64,000 nt of DNA from Nocardia sp. BMG51109 (GTDB lineage Bacteria > Actinomycetota > Actinomycetes > Mycobacteriales > Mycobacteriaceae): contig NZ_JAFQ01000003.1 in assembly GCF_000526215.1 (NCBI RefSeq), positions 62,001 through 126,000 on the forward strand. Reading direction: 5' to 3'. The notes beneath the pieces are model-generated. The model was not told where the DNA came from. It searched no databases and saw only the letters and a list, made by a program, of their open reading frames with translations. The translations under genes and the position numbers were made by a program. Below, piece after piece: positions 42,827 through 51,324 of this stretch; positions within the stretch are counted from its first letter, which is position 1; the number at the start of each line of letters is the position of its first letter.

Positions 42827-44269
42827 ATGCGTTTACGAGGTTTCGGCATGCGGTGCGCGGTGGCGGTCGTCGTGGGGCTGTTCTGCGGCGCCGGGACGGC
42901 CACCGCGGAGTTCGGCCCGCAGGCCCCGCCGAACGGCCACCTGGGCCCGGCAGGGACGGCCACGATGCACGGCGATGCCGCGGCCTCGGACACCACCCCC
43001 TATCCGGGACCGGGAATCGGCGCGGTCGAGGCGCGGTTCGTCGCACTCGGCGCCGCCTGCCCGACCATCCTGATCGGCGGCGACGGGCTGCCGCAGGCGT
43101 TGTGCACCAGCATCGCCACCCGCTCGCCGGTGGTGTACCTGCTGGACCCGGCGACCGGGGATCCCCTGGCACAGCTGCCCCTGGCCGCGGGCAGTCTGCT
43201 CGGAGGCGTGTACGGATATCTCGATGCCGCGGGTGACTTCGTGGTCGCCACCGGCGGGGACGCCGTCTCCTGGGTCGGCCACGACCGGGCGGCCGACGGC
43301 ACCTGGCGGCTGTTCACCCGCCGGACCGCCTCGGTTGCGGCCGCGGTGACCGAGCCCTGTGGCGCGCCCGGTTGCGACGCCGTGCAGTCGCTGGTACCCG
43401 ATCACGACGGCCGGATCTGGTTCGTGACCGAGCACGGCAGGATGGGTTACCTCGATCCGGAATCCGGTGCGGTCCGCGGCGATTCGCTCGCCCCCGGCGA
43501 GGCGGTGTCCAACAGCGTCGCCGCCGCCCCGGAGGGGGTCGCGATCGCCGGTGAACATGCGCTGTATCTGGTGCGTGCAAGCGAATCCGGTGCCCCGCAA
43601 GTGGTTTGGCAGCGCGGCTACGATCGCGGGCCCGCCCGCAAGCCCGGTCAGCTGAGCTGGGGGACCGGTGCGACGCCGACCTTCTTCGGCCCGCGCACCG
43701 GATCGGAGTACGTGACGATCACCGACAATGCCGCTCCCCGAGAGCATTTGCTGGTCTTCGACACCGCCACCGGCAACCCGGTGTGCGAGGTCGAGGTGCT
43801 GCCGCCCGGTGCCGGGGGAACCGAGAACTCGCCGATCGGCGCGGGCCGCAGCGTCTTCGTCGCCAGTACCTACGGTTATCCGTACCCGGCGGGCACCTCC
43901 GGGCACAGCGACCCGCCGTCGGCCGGATTCACCGGCGGAATGACCCGGGTCGACGTCGACCCGGGCGGTGCCGGATGCTCGGTGCGGTGGACGAATTCCG
44001 TTGGCTCCGCGGCGGTTCCGCGGCTGTCGACGGCCGACGGCGGTATCTACACCGTCGAGCGGCATCCGGCCCTCCCGAATGGTGGCACCACGCCGATGGA
44101 TACGTACGACCACGTCGTCGTCGACGCCGGCACGGGGGCCGTCCGGGTGCGCCGGCCGCTCGGCGCTACCACGCTCGCCGACCCGCTGGAGATGGTCGGC
44201 TCGATCGCACCCGGCGGCACCCAGTACCAGGGCACCACGACCGGACTGTTCCGCATCGCGGCGCGGTGA
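42827..44269 (+). CDS. Secreted propeller-like protein
   Basis: This 480-aa protein starts with a signal peptide (MRLRGFGMRCAVAVVVGLFCGAGTATA). The mature part is built from repeated strand motifs (VYLLDPATGDPLAQLPL, MGYLDPESGAVRGDSL, LLVFDTATGNPVCEVEVL, VVVDAGTGAVRVRRPL), the D-P-A-T-G-like turn typical of PQQ-type or YVTN-type beta-propellers. Several paired Cys residues suggest disulphides. Probably extracellular; no enzymatic residues can be named. It converges on hdeD with a 7-bp gap. Confidence 0.8.
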   Translation: MRLRGFGMRCAVAVVVGLFCGAGTATAEFGPQAPPNGHLGPAGTATMHGDAAASDTTPYPGPGIGAVEARFVALGAACPTILIGGDGLPQALCTSIATRSPVVYLLDPATGDPLAQLPLAAGSLLGGVYGYLDAAGDFVVATGGDAVSWVGHDRAADGTWRLFTRRTASVAAAVTEPCGAPGCDAVQSLVPDHDGRIWFVTEHGRMGYLDPESGAVRGDSLAPGEAVSNSVAAAPEGVAIAGEHALYLVRASESGAPQVVWQRGYDRGPARKPGQLSWGTGATPTFFGPRTGSEYVTITDNAAPREHLLVFDTATGNPVCEVEVLPPGAGGTENSPIGAGRSVFVASTYGYPYPAGTSGHSDPPSAGFTGGMTRVDVDPGGAGCSVRWTNSVGSAAVPRLSTADGGIYTVERHPALPNGGTTPMDTYDHVVVDAGTGAVRVRRPLGATTLADPLEMVGSIAPGGTQYQGTTTGLFRIAAR

Positions 44270-44276
44270 GCCCGGC

Positions 44277-44867
44277 TCAGACCCCGCTCGGAGTCTGGTT
44301 GGCCGCCTTGCGCACCTGGAAGGCGTAGACGGCCTCCATGATGCCCATGAAGATCAGCCACCACCCGGCAACCAAGGTCAGCGTCACGATCGAGCCCACC
44401 GGCCAGATCACCAGCACGAGACCGCCGATCAGCAGCACGATGCCGTAGCAGATCGCCCAGCCGCGGCCCGCGACCCCCGAGGGCACCTCCGAGCTCCCGA
44501 CCAGCACCGCGACGCCGCGGAACAGCCAGCTGATGCCGATCCACAGCGCCAGCAGCACGATCGCGTCGCCGATGTGCCGGAAGCTGAAGAAGGCCAGGAT
44601 GAACGACAGCACGCCGCTGAGGATCGACAACACCCGCCAGCCGCCGCCGACGTGCGGGCCGAACGCCGCCACCAGCTGGAAGATGCCCGAGACCAGCAGG
44701 TAGATGCCGAACAGCACGCCGGCGACCACGAGCGTCGGCCCGGGCCAGACCAGGACCAGGATGCCGACGACCACCGACAGGAGGCCGGTGACCAGGAGCG
44801 ACTGCCAGGCGCCGCGGGCCAGTCGATGCAGCGGCCCTTCGAAAACTCGTTCTTTGCTGGATGTCAT
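44277..44867 (-). CDS. HdeD family membrane protein (DUF308)
   Basis: This 196-aa protein has six predicted transmembrane helices in pairs, with the repeated G-I-x-x-L-x-W-P pattern of DUF308/HdeD (LLSVVVGILVLVWPG, LLIGGLVLVIWP). E. coli HdeD aids acid resistance at high density; the role in actinobacteria is unknown. Stand-alone gene, convergent with the secreted propeller gene. Confidence 0.9.
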   Translation of the reverse strand: MTSSKERVFEGPLHRLARGAWQSLLVTGLLSVVVGILVLVWPGPTLVVAGVLFGIYLLVSGIFQLVAAFGPHVGGGWRVLSILSGVLSFILAFFSFRHIGDAIVLLALWIGISWLFRGVAVLVGSSEVPSGVAGRGWAICYGIVLLIGGLVLVIWPVGSIVTLTLVAGWWLIFMGIMEAVYAFQVRKAANQTPSGV

Positions 44868-44936
44868 TGACGAAGAATAAAACCAGCTGACCGATTAGCG
44901 GTTAATTAGCCAGTATCGAACTCATTACGGTGGCCG

Positions 44937-45968
44937 TCACACCCGGGCGATGGCCCGCCCGCGATGTACCCGGGCGAAGTGGCCCGGCGGCTGGCCCTTC
45001 CAGGAGCGGAAGGCCGCGGTGAACGCGGAGACGCTGGAGTAGCCGAGCCGGTCGGCCACGTTCTCCACGGTCAGGCCCGCCACGAGCAATTCCTCGGCGA
45101 GCATCCCGATCGTCTCGTTGCTCAGCTCCCGGAAGGTGGTGCCCTCGTCGGCCAGGCGGCGGCGCAGGGTGCGCACGCTGATGTCCATATCGGCGGCGAT
45201 CCGGGACTGGTCGGTCACCCCGCCGTGCCGGATGAGCAGGTCGCGCACCCGGCCGCTGACCCCGTCGCGGCTGCGGCGGCGCTGCACGATATCGGCGCAC
45301 TGCTGCTCGTAGAATCGCGCCGTCGCCGTGTTCGCCTGCGGCAGCGGGACATCCAGCGTGTTGCGCTGCCAGGCCATGAGCGACCGCGGCTGGCCGAAGG
45401 TGATCTTGTCGACGCCCAGCATCGTCGCGAACATCTCGTAGACCGGATGCGGTTCGACGGTCACCTCCACCCGCAGTGTGGGCACCTTCATCGGGACCAG
45501 GTCCTGCTGGATGGTCGCGATCGCCGAGAAATCCCGTTCGAGCGAGAATCGGCGCAGGTCCGCCGGGACGCCGTGGTCGTCGCGGATCAGCCACAGCTCG
45601 TCGCCGTGCTCCACCAGGGCGTGCCGGGCGATGGTGAACCACAGGTCGGCGTAGCGCACGCCGATATCGGCGGCGTGGCGCAGGGTGGGGCTGCTCATCA
45701 CCGCGAAGCCGAGCACGCCGAACGACGGTGGGTGGCACAGCAGTCCGGCCATCAGCCCCAGGCCGGGCTCGTTGTGCACCCCGGTGACCACGTTGCGGGT
45801 CAGCCGGAGTTCCTGGTCCAGGCTGATCTCGGCGTTCGGGTCCTGTAGTTGTTGTTCACGAATTCCGGTGCCTCGCAAGATGTCCGGCATCGCCAGCCCG
45901 CGGGTCACCGCGTAGTCGGCCAGCAATGCCACACCATTGATCGCTCGCACCTGCGCTGGCTCGTTCAC
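44937..45968 (-). CDS. AraC-family transcriptional regulator
   Basis: This 343-aa regulator has an N-terminal Arabinose_bd-type domain (residues about 15-200) and a C-terminal AraC HTH pair (VSGRVRDLLIRHGG, ADMDISVRTLRRRLADEGTTFREL, ADRLGYSSVSAFTAAFRSWKGQPPGHF). Members of this subgroup regulate fatty-acid, alcohol or P450 gene clusters. It starts with GTG and is divergent from an aldehyde dehydrogenase-like gene 500 bp away, a plausible target. Confidence 0.92.
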   Translation of the reverse strand: MNEPAQVRAINGVALLADYAVTRGLAMPDILRGTGIREQQLQDPNAEISLDQELRLTRNVVTGVHNEPGLGLMAGLLCHPPSFGVLGFAVMSSPTLRHAADIGVRYADLWFTIARHALVEHGDELWLIRDDHGVPADLRRFSLERDFSAIATIQQDLVPMKVPTLRVEVTVEPHPVYEMFATMLGVDKITFGQPRSLMAWQRNTLDVPLPQANTATARFYEQQCADIVQRRRSRDGVSGRVRDLLIRHGGVTDQSRIAADMDISVRTLRRRLADEGTTFRELSNETIGMLAEELLVAGLTVENVADRLGYSSVSAFTAAFRSWKGQPPGHFARVHRGRAIARV

Positions 45969-46475
45969 CTACGCATCGTCGCAGAGATTCGCGCTCCGTT
46001 GGCCCGAATCCGCTGATCGGTCCGATAACTGTCGTCGTTGGGCCCCGAAGCGACGCCCGGCGCCGGTTCGACTATGTGAAATATCCGGGCTGCCGGGTCT
46101 TCCGGAGACGGAACGGCCTGGTCGGTCGGCCAGTCCGGTGCGACCGCCGGGTGATGTGGTTTCGTGGCCGGTAGCCTGCGGCCGCGCCGGGCGGTGGCGC
46201 GAAAAGCGCTGCGTCCGTCGGCAAATCGGGCGCGGATGCAGACCTCGGATCGAGTCGTGCGGCTGTACTCGTCGGTAAGTTTGCTGTGAGCGGCCGATAT
46301 TCGCCGGTTCCTGGCCCATTGCGCGCTGGTTGCGGAATAGCGTTGGCCATACGGTTTGTCTCATGCCGCATCGTGATCGGCGTACCCGTTCGACCCGGAC
46401 GTTCGTGCCGGTGGCCCGGGCGTCACGCGGTCGCGGAGTGATCGTGCCGCATCCACCACGCCCGGAGTGAGTCGA
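45969..46475. other. Long divergent intergenic region, AraC / aldehyde dehydrogenase
   Basis: About 500 bp without a recognisable gene. Open frames on both strands are Arg-rich noise. Long for this compact segment, so it may contain distal regulator sites. Confidence 0.5.
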
Positions 46476-47774
46476 ATGCTGTCCACCCACCCGAATTCCC
46501 CCGGTAGAGCCTGGATCACCGTGACCGCACCCGGCGACGGTCGGACGCTGGGCACCCTGCCGATGCACACTCCCGACTGTGTCCGGTCCGTCGCCGCATC
46601 CTTACGCCGAGCGCAAATCCACTGGCGGGCAATGGGTGTCGTCGGTCGCGTGTATTGGCTCACGCGCCTGCGGGAATGGCTGTCGAGCAACCGGGAGATG
46701 CTGGTCGAACTGCTCGCATCGGAAACCGGGAAGTCGGTTGCCGCGGCTTTGCGGGAATACCGCCTAGCCATCGACGCGGTGGACTATCATCGCACCCATG
46801 GCGCCGACTTCCTCGGGGCACCGTGGCAGCGTACGCATGGTAGCCCGAGCGTCGCCTTGCAGCTGGCGATCACCTACCGCCCCTGCGCGGTGGTCGGTGT
46901 CCTGTCGCCATGGACGTATCCCCTGGCATCCACCCTGTTCGACGCGGTGCCGGCGCTGATGTCCGGTTCCACGGTTCTGGTCAAGCCCTCGGCGGTGACA
47001 CCGCTGACGGTGCGGGCCGTGGTCACCGGCTGGGCCGCCGTCGGCGCGCCGCCGGTGCTGGATTTCGTGGTCGGCCACGCGGCCGGTCCGGCCGTGGTGG
47101 ACACGGTCGACTCGGTGCAGTTCACCGGTTCCCCCGAGACGGGGAAGGTGGTGGCGCTGCGGGCCGCGGCCCGGCTGGTTCCGTGCCGGCTCGCCCTCGG
47201 CGGCAAGTCGTCGGCCATCGTGCTTTCCGACGCCGATCCGGACGCCGCGGCCGCCGGTATCGCGCTGGGCGGACTGGCCGACTCCGGTCAGGGCTGCCAC
47301 AGCATCGAGCGCGTGTTCGTCGACGATTCGATCTACGACGAATTCGTGCGGCGCCTGGTCGCCGAGGTGGCCGCGTTCGGCGCCGCCGACCCCGACGACA
47401 TCCGCGTCGCGCCGATGACCTCGGTCACGCACGTCCGCCACCTCACCGACCAGGTGGACGACGCGCTGGCCAAGGGCGCGACCCTGCGCATCGGCGGCAC
47501 GTCCGACGGGCAGGTGTTCGAGCCGACCGTGCTGGCCGACACCGACCCGGCGATGAACGTGCTGACCCAGCAGACGCTCGGCCCGATCCTGGCCGTCGTC
47601 CGGGTCGCCGATGCCGAGGCCGCGCTGACGCTGGCCAACGATCCGTCCGGTCCGTGCGTGAGCGTGTGGACCGCCGACGACGCGGCCGGCCGGTACCTGG
47701 CCGGCCGGTTGCTGGCGGCGCGGGTGGGGCGCAACGACGTCTCGGTGCACCTGGCGCCGCCGGGATACGCCTGA
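46476..47774 (+). CDS. Aldehyde dehydrogenase-like protein lacking catalytic Glu
   Basis: This 432-aa ALDH-fold protein has a normal N-terminal NAD region (WTYPLASTLFDAVPALMSGSTVLVKPS, FTGSPETGK) and a catalytic-type Cys in DSGQGCHSIER. The general-base Glu normally in LELGGK is Ala here (LALGGKS), and the NAD-ribose Glu of EEIFGPV is replaced (QQTLGPI). The protein also ends about 40-60 residues early compared with the family. It may be inactive or specialised. GGAG eight bases before the ATG at 46476 favours this over a GTG at 46467. Confidence 0.85.
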   Translation: MLSTHPNSPGRAWITVTAPGDGRTLGTLPMHTPDCVRSVAASLRRAQIHWRAMGVVGRVYWLTRLREWLSSNREMLVELLASETGKSVAAALREYRLAIDAVDYHRTHGADFLGAPWQRTHGSPSVALQLAITYRPCAVVGVLSPWTYPLASTLFDAVPALMSGSTVLVKPSAVTPLTVRAVVTGWAAVGAPPVLDFVVGHAAGPAVVDTVDSVQFTGSPETGKVVALRAAARLVPCRLALGGKSSAIVLSDADPDAAAAGIALGGLADSGQGCHSIERVFVDDSIYDEFVRRLVAEVAAFGAADPDDIRVAPMTSVTHVRHLTDQVDDALAKGATLRIGGTSDGQVFEPTVLADTDPAMNVLTQQTLGPILAVVRVADAEAALTLANDPSGPCVSVWTADDAAGRYLAGRLLAARVGRNDVSVHLAPPGYA

Positions 47775-47901
47775 CAACTGAATAGACGACAACCAAATAT
47801 TCACTGCATCAAGGTAATTCGGAATCCAACGAGAGAATCATGAACACCTGTTGCGAATATGTGGTAATCACCGTCGACTCGGGCGCGAGGGAGGTGAACT
47901 C

Positions 47902-48222
47902 GTGAGCGGCTGGCAGGTCTTCGCCGCGACGATGATCCTGATCGGCGCGATGACGGGCGTGGTGATGAGCGTGCGCCCGCAGCGCATGCCCACCGGGCGC
48001 ACCTCGGTCGCCGAGATCCGGCAGCGGCTGCTGGCCGAATCGTCACTGCCGACGATGCCGGTGGACGCGGCGCTCTCGCACGGTGCCCCGGACCGTCCCC
48101 TCGAGGTGCCGGAGGCCCACCGCACCATGCAGCAGCACCTCGACTGCACGGTCGGCGATTGCGCCCGCAAGGCCGCGGCCTACGGCGTGCTGGTCGACGC
48201 GGGTCGCATCAAGCCGCGCTAG
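47902..48222 (+). CDS. Small membrane-anchored protein
   Basis: This 106-aa protein has one N-terminal hydrophobic helix (about residues 3-23), then a helical soluble part with a C-x4-C pair (DCTVGDCARKAAA). GGAGGTGA six bases before the GTG at 47902 defines the start. Not recognised; conserved-looking composition. It lies between the aldehyde dehydrogenase and an SDR gene. Confidence 0.65.
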   Translation: MSGWQVFAATMILIGAMTGVVMSVRPQRMPTGRTSVAEIRQRLLAESSLPTMPVDAALSHGAPDRPLEVPEAHRTMQQHLDCTVGDCARKAAAYGVLVDAGRIKPR

Positions 48223-48240
48223 CCTTCGGGCCACGCTGGA

Positions 48241-48276
48241 CGGTCGGGTCGCGCTGGGCGGTCGGGTCGCGCTGGA
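48241..48276. repeat. 18-bp tandem repeat
   Basis: Unit cggtcgggtcgcgctggg at 48241 and again at 48259 with one difference in the last base, in the gap between two genes. Preceding bases partly match a third unit. Confidence 0.75.
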
Positions 48277-48334
48277 CCTCGAGCCGCGTTCGGTCTTCGA
48301 GTCGCGCCGAGCGCCGCGACGAGCGGCCGGTCGC

Positions 48335-49093
48335 TCAGAAGGTCGAGCTGAGACCACCGTCCACGGCGATGGTCTGGCCGGTGATGAAGGACGCGGCGTC
48401 GCCGGCGAGGAAGACGACCAGGCCGGCGATCTCCTCCGGCCGGCCCCAGCGGCCGAGTGCGGTGCGGGTACGCAGCCAGCGCGCGAAGTCGTCGTCGGCG
48501 ACCAGGGCGGCGTTGGCCTCGGTGGCGAAAGTGCCCGGGGCGACGGAGTTCACGGTGATCGCGTGCGGGCCCAGTTCGGCGGCCAGGGTTCGGGTCAGGC
48601 CGTCGAGGGCGGCCTTGACGACGCTGTAGGCGACATCGCCCGCGCGGCCCAGCCGGCCGATCACCGACGAGACGTTGATGATGCGGCCGGGCCGGTTGCG
48701 CTGCGCCAGCCCTTGCGCCACCCAGCGGCTGAGCGCGTACGAGGCGGCCACATTCGTCTCGAACAGCCGGATCAGGTCGGGCGCGGGCAGTGCGTCCATG
48801 CCGCGCCGGTCGCGCCGGCCGACATTGTTGACCAGCACGTCGACCGGCCCGATCGCGTCGAGTGCCCGCCGCGCGGCCGCCGCGTCGGTGACGTCGAAGG
48901 GGGCGGCCTCCACGGTCAGGCCCTCATCCCGCAGCATGCCGGCGGTGCCGGACAACGCCTTCGGGTCTCGTCCGTTGAGGATCACGCGGGCATCCGCGGC
49001 GGCCAGGCCGCGCGCCATCTCCAGGCCGAGGCCGCGCGCCGACCCGGTGACCAGTGCCGTGCGGCCGGTGAGCCGAAATCCGAAGTCGGCCAT
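48335..49093 (-). CDS. SDR family oxidoreductase
   Basis: This 252-aa classical SDR has the cofactor motif TGSARGLG near residue 17, VNNVG, Ser in INVSSVIG and catalytic YSVVK. The C-terminal AVDGGLSSTF is typical of FabG or gluconate-5-dehydrogenase-like enzymes. GGAGG before the ATG at 49093 supports the start. It is divergent from a TetR regulator with a perfect palindrome between them. Substrate unknown. Confidence 0.92.
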   Translation of the reverse strand: MADFGFRLTGRTALVTGSARGLGLEMARGLAAADARVILNGRDPKALSGTAGMLRDEGLTVEAAPFDVTDAAAARRALDAIGPVDVLVNNVGRRDRRGMDALPAPDLIRLFETNVAASYALSRWVAQGLAQRNRPGRIINVSSVIGRLGRAGDVAYSVVKAALDGLTRTLAAELGPHAITVNSVAPGTFATEANAALVADDDFARWLRTRTALGRWGRPEEIAGLVVFLAGDAASFITGQTIAVDGGLSSTF

Positions 49094-49108
49094 GGCGAAT
49101 CGCCTCCA

Positions 49109-49126
49109 CTGAAACAACTGTTTCAG
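49109..49126. promoter_or_regulatory. Palindromic operator between SDR and TetR genes
   Basis: CTGAAACAACTGTTTCAG has perfect 7-bp arms around an AACT centre in the 71-bp divergent gap. It also lies only 15 bp upstream of the SDR start, near its ribosome-binding site. It fits a TetR-family operator controlling both genes. Confidence 0.75.
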
Positions 49127-49164
49127 TTACTCTAGCGCGAGGGATCCCGTTTCGGAAGGCAGAT

Positions 49165-49725
49165 ATGTCCCTCGACGATTCACCGCGGCGCGCCGAGCTG
49201 CTGGAGGCGAGTTATGCCTACGCGCTCGAACACGGCCTGTCCGGGGTGTCGCTGCGGCCGCTGGCGGCGGCGATCAGCAGCAGTCCGCGCGTGCTGCTGT
49301 ATCTGTTCGGCAGCAAGGACCAGCTGATCCGCGAGGTGCTCGCGCATACGCGACGGCTGCAGATCGCCGAGGTCGCCGCGATCATGGCCGAACGACAATC
49401 GGCCGGGGCGGGCACGTTCGAGTGCGCGGCGCGACGGTTGTGGCAGTGGCTGTCGGCCCCGGAACAGCGGCCGATGGCGCGGCTGACCTACGAGGCGTTC
49501 GTCCGTTCGGTCGGGCCGGACCCGGGGCCGTGGGCGGGGTTCGCCGTCGAGTCCGCGACGGACTGGCGGCAGTTGCTGGTCCGCGCGCAACCGGACGTTC
49601 CGGCCGAGGCCGCCGAGGCCCGGGCCACGCGCACGCTCGCGTTGATCCGCGGATTGTTGCTGGAGCTGCTGGCGGGAGCGGAGCCCGAGCGTGTCGCGGC
49701 GGCGGCCGCCGAACTGACCGGGTGA
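49165..49725 (+). CDS. TetR-family transcriptional regulator
   Basis: This 186-aa regulator has an HTH at about residues 8-55 (LLEASYAYALEHGLSGVSLRPLAAAISSSPRVLLYLFGSKDQLIREVL) and a helical ligand domain. It probably represses itself and the divergent SDR gene through the CTGAAAC/GTTTCAG palindrome. Ligand unknown. Confidence 0.9.
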   Translation: MSLDDSPRRAELLEASYAYALEHGLSGVSLRPLAAAISSSPRVLLYLFGSKDQLIREVLAHTRRLQIAEVAAIMAERQSAGAGTFECAARRLWQWLSAPEQRPMARLTYEAFVRSVGPDPGPWAGFAVESATDWRQLLVRAQPDVPAEAAEARATRTLALIRGLLLELLAGAEPERVAAAAAELTG

Positions 49726-49849
49726 GATTCGGATCTGCCGGGGCGGCAACGGTATTCGGCACCGCAGAGCGCTCCGGTGCTGCATGCGCGTCCGGATCGG
49801 TGGCCGCGCCGAACAGGGGTGGATCGGTGTCGAGCGATGCCCGTGACGC

Positions 49850-50560
49850 TCATTCGGATCTGATGCCGCCTACCACGGCCGGCGCGTCGGGCGAGTCCGC
49901 CGGGCGCAGCCGGGCGAGGGTGCGGGGGAAGCGCCCGCGGTACTCCGCGGCCACCGCGATCGCGTCGGCGACGGTGTCGACATCGGATAGCGTGGGCAGG
50001 CGCTGTACTCGGCAGCCGGTGCGGCGCAAGGCTACTCGCGTATGTTCGCCCGTGCTGCCGGTCGACATCGGCACGTCGGCGAGGACCCGCGCGGGGCCGG
50101 GATCGGTGAGGCCCAGCGCCCACCAGCCGCCGTCGACGGCCGGGCCCAGGACCGCGTCGCCGCTGTCGAGCAGCCGGGTCGCGCACGTGGCCAGCAGTGC
50201 GGGGCCGGCCTGCGGGGTATCCATGCCGATCTGCAACACCGGCAGGCCGTAGGCGCCGGCGTCGTTGTGCGCGTTGGCCAGTCGCTGCCCGAACGTGTCG
50301 CCGCGTTGCGGAACCAGGGTGAAATCGGCCAGTTCCCCGGCCAGTTCCTCGGCGCACTCGGCATCCTCGAGCGATCCGGTCCAGGCGACGACCCTGTTCC
50401 GAATGCCGCTGTGCCGCACCGCGGCCAAGGTGTCCAGCAGCGCGGCGGCGGCCAGCCGAGCCGCCTCCTGCGGCGAGAACGGGGGCGTGAGACGGGTTTT
50501 CGCGAATCCGGCGATCGGCGACTTCGCGATCACCAGGGCGGTGGCATCGAGGGTGTTCAT
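49850..50560 (-). CDS. DUF2064 (TIGR04282-type) glycosyltransferase-like protein
   Basis: This 236-aa GT-A-fold protein starts with VIAKSPIAGFAKTRLTPP, then shows LQIGMDTPQAG and LGPAVDGGWWALGL, the hallmarks of the DUF2064/CofC-like group. Such proteins are predicted nucleotidyl- or glycosyltransferases often found beside a family 2 glycosyltransferase. Its ATG overlaps the TGA of the upstream GT2 gene (ATGA), so they are coupled. Confidence 0.9.
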   Translation of the reverse strand: MNTLDATALVIAKSPIAGFAKTRLTPPFSPQEAARLAAAALLDTLAAVRHSGIRNRVVAWTGSLEDAECAEELAGELADFTLVPQRGDTFGQRLANAHNDAGAYGLPVLQIGMDTPQAGPALLATCATRLLDSGDAVLGPAVDGGWWALGLTDPGPARVLADVPMSTGSTGEHTRVALRRTGCRVQRLPTLSDVDTVADAIAVAAEYRGRFPRTLARLRPADSPDAPAVVGGIRSE

Positions 50561-51222
50561 CGCACGCTCCAGAAGTCGCGGATGGCCCGCGCCGTGCCGC
50601 GCACCGAGCCGGAGACCTTCGACACCCCGTGCGTGCGCGGCCGGTAACTGATGTCGCGCTCCACGATGCGCCAACCGGCCCGGCCGGCGCCGATCAGCAA
50701 CGCCAGCGGATATCCCGAACGCGGATGCAGTGGGCCGAGCGCCAGCAGTCGTTCGCGCCGGGCGATCCGCATCGCCGCGATGTCGTGCACCGGCAGCCCG
50801 TGCCGGTGCCGCAGCAGCCCGGCGACCAGCAGGTTGCCCAGCCGGGCGTGCCACGGCCAGGCGCCGGATCCGATCGGGCGCCGCCGCCCGACCACCATGT
50901 CGACGCCGCCGTCCAAATCGCCGAGCAGCGACGGCAGTTCGCCGGCGTCCATGGAGCCGTCGCCGTCCAGCACGGCCACGAGCGGCGTGCGCGCCGCGCG
51001 GACGCCGGCGTGTACCGCGGAGCCGTAGCCGGGTGTCGGTTCGCTGACCACGGTCGCCCCCGCCGCGTGGGCCACGTTCGCGGTGTCGTCCGAGGACGCG
51101 TTGTCGACCACGATGATCCGGTACCCGGACGGGACGGCGGCCAGCACGCCCGGAAGTGCCCCGGCCTCGTTGTGGCACGGGATCACCACGGTGATGTCCG
51201 GTGCACTGTGCTTATCGGTCAC
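50557..51222 (-). CDS. Family 2 glycosyltransferase
   Basis: This 221-aa GT2 enzyme has VVIPCHNEAGALP, VVDNASSDDT and the metal-binding VLDGDGSMD, with later GRRRPIG, as in dolichol-phosphate-mannose-synthase-like proteins. It lacks membrane helices. GTG at 51222 is the best start; the frame is open upstream with non-homologous sequence. It is divergent from a GT-C membrane protein and coupled to the DUF2064 gene, so all may build one glycoconjugate. Confidence 0.9.
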   Translation of the reverse strand: MTDKHSAPDITVVIPCHNEAGALPGVLAAVPSGYRIIVVDNASSDDTANVAHAAGATVVSEPTPGYGSAVHAGVRAARTPLVAVLDGDGSMDAGELPSLLGDLDGGVDMVVGRRRPIGSGAWPWHARLGNLLVAGLLRHRHGLPVHDIAAMRIARRERLLALGPLHPRSGYPLALLIGAGRAGWRIVERDISYRPRTHGVSKVSGSVRGTARAIRDFWSVR

Positions 51223-51324
51223 ACCTCGCGACGATAGGCGTTCTACCTGCTGTAACGGCCCAAGGAACCGGTGACGAAAGTATGACGGCACCGGGCCGGG
51301 GCGGATTTCTGCCCGATCTCGTCG

